Assembly: GCF_007990935.1 (NCBI RefSeq)
Contig: NZ_BJXJ01000009.1
Coordinates: forward strand, 62,001 to 126,000
Direction: 5' to 3'
From: Vibrio sagamiensis NBRC 104589
Lineage (GTDB): Bacteria; Pseudomonadota; Gammaproteobacteria; Enterobacterales; Vibrionaceae
Length of the DNA stretch: 64,000 nucleotides
The notes beneath the pieces were generated by a model, which was not told the origin of the DNA, searched no databases, and was given only the letters and a program-made list of their open reading frames with translations. Below, piece by piece: positions 44,955 to 53,770 of this stretch. The translations under genes were made by a program, and so were the position numbers. Each line of letters starts with the position of its first letter. Position 1 is the stretch's first letter.

Positions 44955-46298
44955 ATGGAATTGGACAATATGTTTTTCAGCGACTTCACTAGAAGACCCA
45001 TCGATGAAAGTAACCCAAGTGGCGTCAACCCAAATGGCTTAGAAGACTTCGACGAAATAAAACGTCAGATTAATACTCTTAATAAGGTTACTGGGCAAGT
45101 TTCATGGAAAACCGTACAATCTTTATCTAAAAAAATACTCAGCACACAGGGAAAAGACTTTCGTTGTAGTTGTTACTTTACCGTAGCTGCTTTACATATA
45201 GATGGCCTTAAAGGGCTAGTAGAAGGACTGAACTCTATTCTCGATTTATGCGTAGTTTATTGGTACAACGCATCACCAGAACACACCAAGCCTAACACAA
45301 GAATCAGTGCCATTGAGTGGATGGTAGAGCATACCGAACGTAGAATTAAAAAGTATCGTATTCAACCAGATGAGCTTCCGCTTATTGAAGCTGCACATCA
45401 ATTGTGTTTGCGTATAGAAGAAGAACTCAGACTCCACTACGGTATAAAGTCTCCTTCGTTTGGTAGGATCCGTCGGGTAATTAAGCCTTGGATTGAAGAG
45501 CTTAAAGAAGCACAAATAAAAGCTCAAGAGCCACAAATTACAAGTAGAAAAATAGAAAAGGAACAGCCAAGACCAAAACAAGGTATACAAGTTGACGTCG
45601 CATCATCTCTCTCAACATCTAAAAGAAAAGAGTCAGAATCTTTAGTAGAAACACAAACACAAGACGTGCCGCTGAAGTCGAATAAAGGGGTAATCTTTAT
45701 CATTCTGGCTCTCATACTTGCTGCTTTTGCATCACACTTTGTTCATAAGCAGTATCAGCATGAAAAGTTAATATCGCAGATTGAGCAAGCTTCTATCCCT
45801 CAGTTAGCAGTTATCGTTGACTCTTTTAAGACGGAACTTTCAGAAGAACAAATACAGTCATTACGTTCCGTTACAATAGAAAAATTAGATTCATTGATGA
45901 CAAATTGGCCAAATGATCCAGTAAAAGTTACTTATACAGATAATATAGATAAACTGACTAGTGAACTTAGCAGTATTTATTCAGATTCTTCATCTGTACA
46001 GCAACTTCGGAGCAATTTTTTGGTGCAACGCTCTCAATTTGAAACAGATTATGATGCTATTTATAAACAGTTCTCTTACGCTAGAACAACTTTCGCTAAT
46101 GTACTAAAAAAGAATTCAACAAAAAGCACTAAGAAAGCATACGAATACAGTAATTCATTATTCCCTCTTCTCGGACGCATTGAATATACAGAGAACAACC
46201 AAGAACAACAGGAACTAGAGCGTTCTGCATACTTATTGAATGTTTACCTTTATAAGTTAACTCAACTCAAGGATAAACAAACTAAAATAATTAAGTAA
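44955..46298 (+). CDS. vasL: TssA-like membrane-anchored T6SS protein (VasL/TagA type)
   Basis: A 447-aa protein with an N-terminal ImpA-related domain (from about residue 15; WKTVQSLSKKILSTQGKDFR at ~51-70, and ISAIEWMVEHTERRIKKY). A charged linker, one membrane helix at 245-264 and a C-terminal VasL-type helical domain follow. V. cholerae VasL (TagA) is the matching architecture and is thought to cap or hold the sheath end at the membrane. It lies 70 bp upstream of tssM on the same strand, as in Vibrio clusters. The start is either 44955 or the ATG at 44970. Confidence 0.87.
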   Translation: MELDNMFFSDFTRRPIDESNPSGVNPNGLEDFDEIKRQINTLNKVTGQVSWKTVQSLSKKILSTQGKDFRCSCYFTVAALHIDGLKGLVEGLNSILDLCVVYWYNASPEHTKPNTRISAIEWMVEHTERRIKKYRIQPDELPLIEAAHQLCLRIEEELRLHYGIKSPSFGRIRRVIKPWIEELKEAQIKAQEPQITSRKIEKEQPRPKQGIQVDVASSLSTSKRKESESLVETQTQDVPLKSNKGVIFIILALILAAFASHFVHKQYQHEKLISQIEQASIPQLAVIVDSFKTELSEEQIQSLRSVTIEKLDSLMTNWPNDPVKVTYTDNIDKLTSELSSIYSDSSSVQQLRSNFLVQRSQFETDYDAIYKQFSYARTTFANVLKKNSTKSTKKAYEYSNSLFPLLGRIEYTENNQEQQELERSAYLLNVYLYKLTQLKDKQTKIIK

Positions 46299-46368
46299 AA
46301 ATAAATATAGAATAAATAAATAATGAAATAAAAGTTAAATTATTATAACAAAAAGAAGTTACGGCTAT

Positions 46369-49300
46369 ATGTTCAAGAAGAATACATTCAGAAATCCAAT
46401 TTTACTATCCAGTATAATTGCTATTTTGCTTGCTTTGCTGGTTGCAGGTATATACACCCTATGGTTAGAGGATACCAATAAGATCTATTTGTGGTTAGGT
46501 CTTGGATCTATTTTAGCCTTTTATCTGCTTTTCCAACTTTCGTTGTGGTACAAAAAGCGAAATAACGTCAGGGCACAACGCTTAGAAACAGAAGATGAAG
46601 CTCTATCGATGGTGATTCGACCACTTCTCTCTAATGCAGCAGGTAAGCCAATATATTTAATGCTCGGCAACAAAATGTCAGGCCGACGTCAATTCTTATA
46701 TAATTCTAGTGCGATTAAACCAATGGATCGTTCTCGCACAACTAAGAACGACTTTTTTGAGTGGTATGAGTCTGATAGTGTGGTTTATATCAAACCGGAT
46801 CAACGTTTGGTTTTTCAGGAGGTTTCAAGCAGTGATGCTTCATTATGGAACACTTTTTTAAGTGAAATCATTCGCCATAACCCAAGAAAACCATTTGCTG
46901 GTTGCTTATTCTTTATTGATTTTGAGTTTATGATTATCTCAGAATCAGAGCAGAAAGATTACACGCTAACTACGTTGCTACAACGCTTAAGTTCTATCAG
47001 TGACAAGATATCTGCAGCGTTACCAGTCTACTTAATGATGTCAAAACTGGATAAGCTCGATGGCTTTAAAGAATACGTTCACTTCAGCTCACTTAAAACT
47101 CGCGTGGAATTTCTTTCAATTCCTTTGAAAGAATCAAAAGGCGTACTGACCGAATATTTTCGCGATGGTTACAAAAACTTGGTACGAGTACTGGAGAGTA
47201 ACGCTTTAGATGCTTCTGCAAGCTCAACTGATATTGATGAAAAACAAGCGATTTTAGCTTTCCCAAAACAGTTTGATCTTTGCCAATCAGAAATTGGTTA
47301 TGTATTAGAGCGCTTATGTGATGTCAACAATGGAGCCTATTCACTGGATATTAGGGAAGTATTCTTCAATTCTAGTTTACAGGGAGGCCGAAAGTATAAT
47401 CTATTAGCAAAAAGCTGTAGTAACTACTTTAATCTACCAATCATTGCTTCAGAGCATACACAGCTTACCGAAACTCCGTACTTTTCACGTTTTCTTATGG
47501 ACTCTCAAATTTTGCCTGAGTCTGACTATGCTGGAGAAAATAAAACGCACTTACGGACCATACAGCGCCAAAGTCACTTAGCCATGGTGGCTTCTTTGGT
47601 GTTGTTGCTAGGTGGTGGATATTACTTCTTCAACACACTGAACAATAACTTACACATCATCAACCAGTTACTCAATATTGATGATCAAGTTCAGGTCGAC
47701 CCTAAAAATAATTTTGAGCAACAGCTGACCACTATTAATTTAAAAATTCAACCTGCTTATCAAGCCTGGTTGGAAGGCTCTAAAGCGTTAGAACAAGAAG
47801 TTTTACCGCTTAATATCAGCCGTTTAGAAAACAGCACGCAGTTAGCTTACCGTCATTTATTGACACAGGTCCAAGAACAATTGATTCCTTTAATTGAAGG
47901 GGCTTACCGCCTTCAACTTACACAGAATCAAAGCAATGTTACTCGTGCTATGCCTCTATTGAAGGGTTATTTAATGCTTCACGAACCTGCTAAACGTGAT
48001 CTTAAATTCCTTCGCAGCGAAACAATCAAAATAATGACAGATTTAAGTGGTCGATCCAACGATATTGAGCTTTCTTCTCGTTATATTGATGCTTATTTCA
48101 GGACTGAATTTCAGCCTGTAGAGATTAATATGAACGTAGTTCGAGCGACACGCCGCTCTCTATTGGCTAAATCCAATGTCGACCTAGTTTATGCTGGCAT
48201 TTTAAGTCAAGCCGATGCCATCGATCTTGGAACACTTAACTTACAACGTGCAGTTGGCTTTGAATTCAGTAATATATTCAATGATCCAACGAATAACCAA
48301 GAACTCACACTCAATAAGATCTATACTTCTACAGGCTTTAGTACTTTCTACAGACCCAGAGTTGATCTTATGTCTAAACAAGTCATCAGTGATAACTGGG
48401 TTTTAGGACTGACTAATAATGTTGTACCGACGCAAAAAGAACAGGATAAGTTTAAAGCTCAGGTTCGCAAAAAATACACTGATGACTATATTAGCCATTG
48501 GCGCAACGCGTTAAGTGAACTCAAGGTTCAAGATTATAATAATATCGGAGACTTAACCAATGCGATTGATTTGATCTCTGGTCCATCTTCACCAATGACA
48601 ACGGTATTAAAACAGGTATACAACAATACTCAATTTTCACCCGTTGGCAAAAAGGATCTGCTAATTTCAAAAGTGAACCCAAAATTAGCCGGTGCTGCAG
48701 AAATTGTATCTGAAAAACTAGAAGAAACAGTAGAGCCTGACTACCTATTAATGAAACGAGTTGAGCATGCGTTCCACCTTTTGAATCAATTACAAATTAG
48801 TGAAACACCTAACTCCCCTACTCCATGGGATGAAACTATTGCAGCATTAAGTCGTGTTCGTACTTACATGAAAGATATTGCCGACGCACCAGATCCTCAA
48901 ATGGCAGCTCTAGCAGCAGCACAATATCGTATGAACAGTACCGAAGCAGATCCATTAATCAAGTTGAAACAAATTGCTCAAAAATCTCCAGAGCCGGTAA
49001 GAAGTTGGCTAATGGATGTGGTTAAGCAAAGCTGGTCAGTCATGATTACTGAATCGTCAAAAGGTATCCAGACTCAATGGTATAGTGAAGTTTATACCAA
49101 ATTCAAAGAGCTTGGATTGCATAAGTATCCTTTCGATTTAGATGCAAAAGAGGAGATATCGATCGAAGATTTCGAACTGCTTTTTGCCTCTGGTGGCTTA
49201 CTCGATGTATTTATACAGACTAACTTTGCACCATTTTATGACACTAATTTATGGACGCCGAAACAAGTAGACGGGGAAGCTATGCCGTTATCCTCAGAGC

Positions 49301-49758
49301 TGTTGGTGCAACTACGTAACTACAATATCATTAGAGATACTTTAATTAATAAGAGCACAAACAGAATGTCGATTCCGTTCAGTGCCACTGTTTTAGACCT
49401 TGATTCAAGTGCTATGCGAGCCAGTATAAAAATTGCTGACGCTGATATTAGCTACTATCACGGTCCAAGCCGCATTCGTGAGATGTCATGGCCTCCACAA
49501 GATGGGGATTTTAACATTACAGTCACGATCCAAGATGTAACTAGTGAAGGGAAACAACACGTTTTAAATAAGAGTGGTCAATGGGCGATATATCGATTGC
49601 TAGGTGATTCAACCTTGACAAACACTCATAACGGAAGCTTCATTAGTGACATAAAAGTATCAGGCAGGGAATTAAGTTTACGTATCACCCCTCTGACACA
49701 AAAAAACCCGTTCACTCTCGGCGAGTTGTTTAATTTCACACTCCCAGAGTCGATATAA
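46369..49758 (+). CDS. tssM: T6SS inner-membrane protein TssM (IcmF family)
   Basis: An 1129-aa IcmF/TssM with two N-terminal membrane helices (~12-31 and 40-60), a cytoplasmic NTPase-like domain, a third helix (~403-422) and a long periplasmic part reaching TssJ. The C-terminus carries the ImcF/DUF1215-type beta domain (FSATVLDLDSSAMRASIKI, MSWPPQDGDFNITVT). The P-loop position reads GNKMSGRR at 100-107 instead of GxxxxGK[S/T], so nucleotide binding by the classical mode is unlikely. It follows vasL on the same strand, completing the rightward block with the Lrp gene. No frameshift is seen. Confidence 0.95.
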   Translation: MFKKNTFRNPILLSSIIAILLALLVAGIYTLWLEDTNKIYLWLGLGSILAFYLLFQLSLWYKKRNNVRAQRLETEDEALSMVIRPLLSNAAGKPIYLMLGNKMSGRRQFLYNSSAIKPMDRSRTTKNDFFEWYESDSVVYIKPDQRLVFQEVSSSDASLWNTFLSEIIRHNPRKPFAGCLFFIDFEFMIISESEQKDYTLTTLLQRLSSISDKISAALPVYLMMSKLDKLDGFKEYVHFSSLKTRVEFLSIPLKESKGVLTEYFRDGYKNLVRVLESNALDASASSTDIDEKQAILAFPKQFDLCQSEIGYVLERLCDVNNGAYSLDIREVFFNSSLQGGRKYNLLAKSCSNYFNLPIIASEHTQLTETPYFSRFLMDSQILPESDYAGENKTHLRTIQRQSHLAMVASLVLLLGGGYYFFNTLNNNLHIINQLLNIDDQVQVDPKNNFEQQLTTINLKIQPAYQAWLEGSKALEQEVLPLNISRLENSTQLAYRHLLTQVQEQLIPLIEGAYRLQLTQNQSNVTRAMPLLKGYLMLHEPAKRDLKFLRSETIKIMTDLSGRSNDIELSSRYIDAYFRTEFQPVEINMNVVRATRRSLLAKSNVDLVYAGILSQADAIDLGTLNLQRAVGFEFSNIFNDPTNNQELTLNKIYTSTGFSTFYRPRVDLMSKQVISDNWVLGLTNNVVPTQKEQDKFKAQVRKKYTDDYISHWRNALSELKVQDYNNIGDLTNAIDLISGPSSPMTTVLKQVYNNTQFSPVGKKDLLISKVNPKLAGAAEIVSEKLEETVEPDYLLMKRVEHAFHLLNQLQISETPNSPTPWDETIAALSRVRTYMKDIADAPDPQMAALAAAQYRMNSTEADPLIKLKQIAQKSPEPVRSWLMDVVKQSWSVMITESSKGIQTQWYSEVYTKFKELGLHKYPFDLDAKEEISIEDFELLFASGGLLDVFIQTNFAPFYDTNLWTPKQVDGEAMPLSSELLVQLRNYNIIRDTLINKSTNRMSIPFSATVLDLDSSAMRASIKIADADISYYHGPSRIREMSWPPQDGDFNITVTIQDVTSEGKQHVLNKSGQWAIYRLLGDSTLTNTHNGSFISDIKVSGRELSLRITPLTQKNPFTLGELFNFTLPESI

Positions 49759-49784
49759 TAATTAAATATAATAAGGCAGACCAC

Positions 49785-50237
49785 ATGATTTCTAATATGA
49801 CATTACAAGGCTTAGATAAATTAGATCGTAAGATTTTATCTAGTTTGTTATCAAATGGACGTGAGTCTATTGCAAATCTATCAAGAAACATTGGCTTATC
49901 GCGTACAGCAGTGGCAGAAAGAATTAGCCGTTTGGAGAAAACTGGAATAATTAAAGGGTACACCGCTCAAGTTAGAATAGAAAATGAAGGACGAAAGGCG
50001 GCGAGTTATTTACTTATTTCATGTGAAAAAGGCAAAAAGAATGAGGTGACTAACTCACTTAAAGAAATTCCAGAAGTGCGCTTAACTAGTGTAGTCGGCG
50101 GCAGTTTTGATATCATAGCGTTAATTGAAGCGCCAGATCTGCAAGCTATACACCATTTGTGTAATGAGATTGAATCTTTCAATGGGATCGAAAGACTTGA
50201 TACAACCGTAGTACTTCATCAACCAATAAGCCGTTAA
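49785..50237 (+). CDS. Lrp/AsnC-family transcriptional regulator
   Basis: A 150-aa regulator with an N-terminal winged helix (LDKLDRKILSSLLSNGRES, then NLSRNIGLSRTAVAERISRL) and a C-terminal RAM domain (AASYLLISCEKGKK, VVGGSFDIIALIEAPD, VVLHQP). Lrp-type proteins bind amino acids or other small ligands through the RAM domain. It lies 26 bp after tssM on the same strand, so it is probably co-transcribed with the secretion genes and could act on T6SS promoters. The first four residues may be extra, with MTLQGLDKLD as an alternative start. Confidence 0.93.
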   Translation: MISNMTLQGLDKLDRKILSSLLSNGRESIANLSRNIGLSRTAVAERISRLEKTGIIKGYTAQVRIENEGRKAASYLLISCEKGKKNEVTNSLKEIPEVRLTSVVGGSFDIIALIEAPDLQAIHHLCNEIESFNGIERLDTTVVLHQPISR

Positions 50238-50276
50238 GTTGCGGTTGTATGTTGTAAGATTATTTTTATAAACAAT

Positions 50277-50310
50277 AACTAAGCCTTAATGAGTTCAATA
50301 AGGCTTAGTT
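50277..50310. terminator. Perfect 12-bp inverted repeat after the Lrp gene
   Basis: AACTAAGCCTTA and TAAGGCTTAGTT flank a 10-base loop. There is no T tract on the plus-strand side. It may be a terminator for vasL-tssM-lrp or an operator. Confidence 0.6.
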
Positions 50311-50480
50311 GATAAACAATACGCGGCCACCTTAATATGTTGCTTTTTTAGCCTCATCGTACTCAGCGAAAAAAATGATACTCTACTCGCTGAATTGTAG
50401 TCGGCTTCTCGGTAAGAGAATAAAACAAATAATATAGCTAAATCTCTTGCCGGTGAGTAAGCTGAAAATGCTCCAAAAAC

Positions 50481-50507
50481 AAGGCCGCTTTTAATCAGCG
50501 GCCTTTA
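50481..50507. terminator. Terminator between the Lrp gene and tssG
   Basis: AAGGCCGC, a 10-base loop TTTTAATCA(G), GCGGCCTTT then TATTT. The GC-rich stem is placed to end the leftward tssG operon as well as late rightward transcripts. Confidence 0.75.
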
Positions 50508-50546
50508 TTTATAGAAATTTATTTCTTATTAAGCTGCAACCTGAAT

Positions 50547-51545
50547 TTACACACTGCCAATAACGCGGATATTTACGTCTTTTTCGCCAGGATTACCCAG
50601 CCAAAAAGTCTGCCCCAACAAATTACCTTCTCCTCTTCCTAATTCATTGTTAGGAATGGTTTCAAGATTAACAGACAACTTGAGATCCCATGCCATGGGA
50701 TCACGAAGAATAAAGCGCATTAACCCAACCAAAACCTTGTACTGTTCACCATCTCGAGAAAACTGTTTGAATTTTTCAAAATCAACTCTGTCAATGCATA
50801 AATTAAATTTACCATTCAAGTCGCCAATACTGCTGCCAAGGTGTAAGTTATTACCTAAGATACAGTTCGCTTGATTAAGTCGGTTTCTTTGGTTGTGTGA
50901 GATAGCCACTCGTCGGTAGACCCACTGCTCCATTCGTACTTTTGGTAAAGCGAAATAGTGCGCAACTATGCCTGTAATCAATCTCGGTGAACGGGTTCGA
51001 GTCGAAAGTTGATTAATGTAAGATAGGATCTTTGCTCTATCCAATTCAGCTACTTCAGCTTCTTGAATAACACTCGACAGCCCAGCCAAATGCAGCATAC
51101 GTCCAGAGAATGCATCTTTAGCATTACTTTGGTATTGAATATGGTAGCGGTATTTTTTCCAGACTCGATATAACAAGCTGGTGTAGCGATTATGGAAAAA
51201 ATCAAAGAAATCTTTTACCGGATTATCATCAGGGTCACGCCCTGCCAGCTTTTCAGTGTATGACGCAGGTAAAGGTGAACTTGCACCATGTAAGCCGAGA
51301 AAGTTGGTCTCAATGCGCGAATATTGCAGACCTTCTCGTTCCATATGGACAATAAAGTCCATATCACTTTTAGGGAAAGACAGCTTAGGCGAGACCGTAA
51401 ACTCAATTCTTTCATGCTTGAAGTATTTATTTTCTCCGACCGCAATAAAGTTAGAGTTCGGCTCCATTTTGTAGTACTTCTCAAGCAAATGTACCGCTTG
51501 ATAAAAACTATACTCATACGATTGTTCAGATAAAGTATTAATCAT
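50547..51545 (-). CDS. tssG: T6SS baseplate protein TssG
   Basis: A 332-aa TssG, part of the TssE-F-G wedge of the baseplate. Family features are the N-terminal SYEYSFYQAVHLLEKYY, then FLGLHGASSPLPASYTE, and FFDFFHNRYTSLLYRVWKKYRY. The C-terminus is GQTFWLGNPGEKDVNIRVIG-like. It is the last gene of the tssA-B-C-E-F-G run, and its ATG overlaps the tssF stop (ATGA). Confidence 0.96.
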   Translation of the reverse strand: MINTLSEQSYEYSFYQAVHLLEKYYKMEPNSNFIAVGENKYFKHERIEFTVSPKLSFPKSDMDFIVHMEREGLQYSRIETNFLGLHGASSPLPASYTEKLAGRDPDDNPVKDFFDFFHNRYTSLLYRVWKKYRYHIQYQSNAKDAFSGRMLHLAGLSSVIQEAEVAELDRAKILSYINQLSTRTRSPRLITGIVAHYFALPKVRMEQWVYRRVAISHNQRNRLNQANCILGNNLHLGSSIGDLNGKFNLCIDRVDFEKFKQFSRDGEQYKVLVGLMRFILRDPMAWDLKLSVNLETIPNNELGRGEGNLLGQTFWLGNPGEKDVNIRVIGSV

Positions 51546-53290
51546 AAAATGGTCTGCTGCCCGACAAGACTTGTCCAGTGATACACTTCACCTGTAGATT
51601 CATCAAAAACCTCTAACTCCGTAAATGAATTAACACTTGAATAAAGTCGTATGAATTCATTTAACACTGACACCATCAGAAACATCTCTCCTTCATTAAC
51701 AAAGAATTTTGAATCAACAACTAACTTAAATTGATTACCGCGAACAGATACACCTCGGAAGATACGATCAACTGGTTTTATCTCAGATGAAATAATACCT
51801 TCTAGCCGGTGTTGAGACGCTCGATGAGCCTGTCTGTCAACTCGTGAATGAAAATCATAAGTAGAAAGCAGGACTTTCAATACATCAATGTTTGCTAATG
51901 ATAAGTAATTTAATGACATATTCGCTATCAACTGCCATTGTAATTCGCCATTTACTTGAGGGCTGACAGATTGAGTAGGCTTTGTAATGTTCTTGAAAAT
52001 GGCATAAGTCGGCGATTTATGAGTGTTAAAAGCAATATCTCCAGCAGAAAGTCGCTCAGCTAAGTCTGCATTGCTGCACTGCAACTTCATCAAGATAGTT
52101 TCACTGCCGAGCTCAGCAATATCACCATTATGAGTATGAAATGATATATAACGCTCTAACCCTCTACCACTCAAACGTTCTGCAACTTTAGTCTTATAAA
52201 AATCTTGCTTATCTTTCTGATTTATCTGGTGTTCGAACGTTTCAAATTCAATGAGTGGTTTACGACGGCGTTCATCTTTATTCCAACTCTCTACCATTTC
52301 AATTGAGTACACTTCATAGTGATCTTGGTGGTTACTTTGTGGGCGTACTTTATATTCATTTCTTTGATGCTCTAAGCGAATCGGGTCAGCATCTTTATCG
52401 AATAAGTTAACGGCAGGTGTGCAATGAAGCTTTAAGTGTTTCTTTTTTAAAACAACTTCAGACGGAAGTGCTCGCTTAAAATGAAATTTAATTTTAACAG
52501 AACTACGCTGTGGAACTCCTTTTAACCAATCCAAGCCATGTAAATCAAAAAACATGAACTTTTCTGGTAATGAGAAAAACTCTTGGAATAGACGATAACC
52601 TGCAAAGGAGTTCTGTCCATAAGGAAGTAACGATTCGTCTTCTTCGTAGCCGACAGGTTTGATCATATCTGGCGATAGAGTGCGCTTATAACCACCGCCT
52701 ACATCCAATTCAATGTTATCAAGATAGCGGAACAGCCATAAAAATAGAGTACGAGTAATATGCACTTCGCCATGCAGATGGAAACGCAGAGTATCTAAGC
52801 CAATCCGAGAGATCTCCGAGTCATTATTGGTCACGATAGTGACATCAACACTGGAATTATTACGGCTATTTTTTTGTTCAATATCAATAATTTCAAGTGG
52901 ATAAAGCATGACATCGTAACAAGTACGGAACAAACATTGCGTACCTTCAATTTGGGCGCTTGCCATCTCTGCACCGCGTTCAATCAGTGTTTTTTCGGTT
53001 ACACTTCCTGAATGAGATTGGAGCTCACTAATACATAACGACGGGATCGAACGCATGTAATGTGGCCAGAGTAAAGTCATCAAAGATTGAGTTAGCTCAG
53101 GCAATTCATCATCAATTTTTTCACGAATTCGACCTGTTAAAAATGCAAAGCCTTCCAACAACCTTTCAACATCGGGATCAAAAGTCCCTTCCGCTAGAAA
53201 ATGAGTTAGCTTAGGGTGATATTTAGCAAATTCACTGCCTGATTCACGCAGATACGTGAGCTCATCCTGAAAGTATTTACTGTTGCTCAA
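51542..53290 (-). CDS. tssF: T6SS baseplate protein TssF
   Basis: TssF, 582 aa from the preferred TTG start. The family N-terminus SNSKYFQDELTYLRESG, then EFAKYHPKL, begins immediately after this TTG at 53290, and AGGTG stands four bases upstream. The longer open frame (to 53338) adds 16 residues overlapping tssE and not resembling TssF. LLEGFAFLTGRIREKIDDELPELTQSL and the late HRLEGIISSEIKPVDRIFRG are conserved. It pairs with TssG in the baseplate wedge and is coupled to tssG by ATGA. Confidence 0.95.
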   Translation of the reverse strand: MSNSKYFQDELTYLRESGSEFAKYHPKLTHFLAEGTFDPDVERLLEGFAFLTGRIREKIDDELPELTQSLMTLLWPHYMRSIPSLCISELQSHSGSVTEKTLIERGAEMASAQIEGTQCLFRTCYDVMLYPLEIIDIEQKNSRNNSSVDVTIVTNNDSEISRIGLDTLRFHLHGEVHITRTLFLWLFRYLDNIELDVGGGYKRTLSPDMIKPVGYEEDESLLPYGQNSFAGYRLFQEFFSLPEKFMFFDLHGLDWLKGVPQRSSVKIKFHFKRALPSEVVLKKKHLKLHCTPAVNLFDKDADPIRLEHQRNEYKVRPQSNHQDHYEVYSIEMVESWNKDERRRKPLIEFETFEHQINQKDKQDFYKTKVAERLSGRGLERYISFHTHNGDIAELGSETILMKLQCSNADLAERLSAGDIAFNTHKSPTYAIFKNITKPTQSVSPQVNGELQWQLIANMSLNYLSLANIDVLKVLLSTYDFHSRVDRQAHRASQHRLEGIISSEIKPVDRIFRGVSVRGNQFKLVVDSKFFVNEGEMFLMVSVLNEFIRLYSSVNSFTELEVFDESTGEVYHWTSLVGQQTIL

Positions 53291-53300
53291 GTGACACCTA

Positions 53301-53711
53301 TTAAATGTTAAATTGACCGTCCGTTCCCATGTAGACATCTATTGACATTGGAACATTACCGCCATTGTGAGAAACCTGTCCACGGATAGCAAAGCCGAGC
53401 TGAAGTGGGTTGTGGTGATCTTCACGATAATAAACTTCGACATTGAGCAAACGTGGCTCAAAGCGTTGTATCGTTGATGTGATATTTTGCTGTATGTGAC
53501 GTACTAAATTGTTGTTACTGGCGAGTACATCATTAAAATCAGGCAGACCATATTCACTGTCTATCATCGCATTGCCTGAGTGAGTATTAAGTAGGTCACC
53601 AAGGTGTTGATGAATTGAGGCAATAAGATGTTCATGAGAAATCACTCTCTCATAGCTATTTTTTGGCTCTCCAAGTTCAATGCGCTCTAATAAACGAAAC
53701 CCTTTTTCCAT
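53301..53711 (-). CDS. tssE: T6SS baseplate wedge protein TssE (gp25-like)
   Basis: A gp25-like wedge protein of 136 aa from the ATG at 53711, which is preceded by GAGGGG at the right distance. The ATG four codons earlier lies within that ribosome site. LLERIELGE is the usual TssE start. HLGDLLNTHSGNAMIDSEYGLPDF contains the gp25 signature, and QNITSTIQRFEPRLLNVEV is the conserved core. It nucleates sheath polymerisation. It sits between tssC and tssF. Confidence 0.95.
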   Translation of the reverse strand: MEKGFRLLERIELGEPKNSYERVISHEHLIASIHQHLGDLLNTHSGNAMIDSEYGLPDFNDVLASNNNLVRHIQQNITSTIQRFEPRLLNVEVYYREDHHNPLQLGFAIRGQVSHNGGNVPMSIDVYMGTDGQFNI

Positions 53712-53770
53712 GTTGCCCCTCATACAAAAGCAGCCAGTATTTACTGACTGCTTGATTTTAGGTTATTGAT

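Noticed and set aside
53291..53338. Longer tssF start overlapping tssE
   Set aside because: The extra 16 residues are unlike TssF; the conserved N-terminus and ribosome site fit the TTG at 53290.
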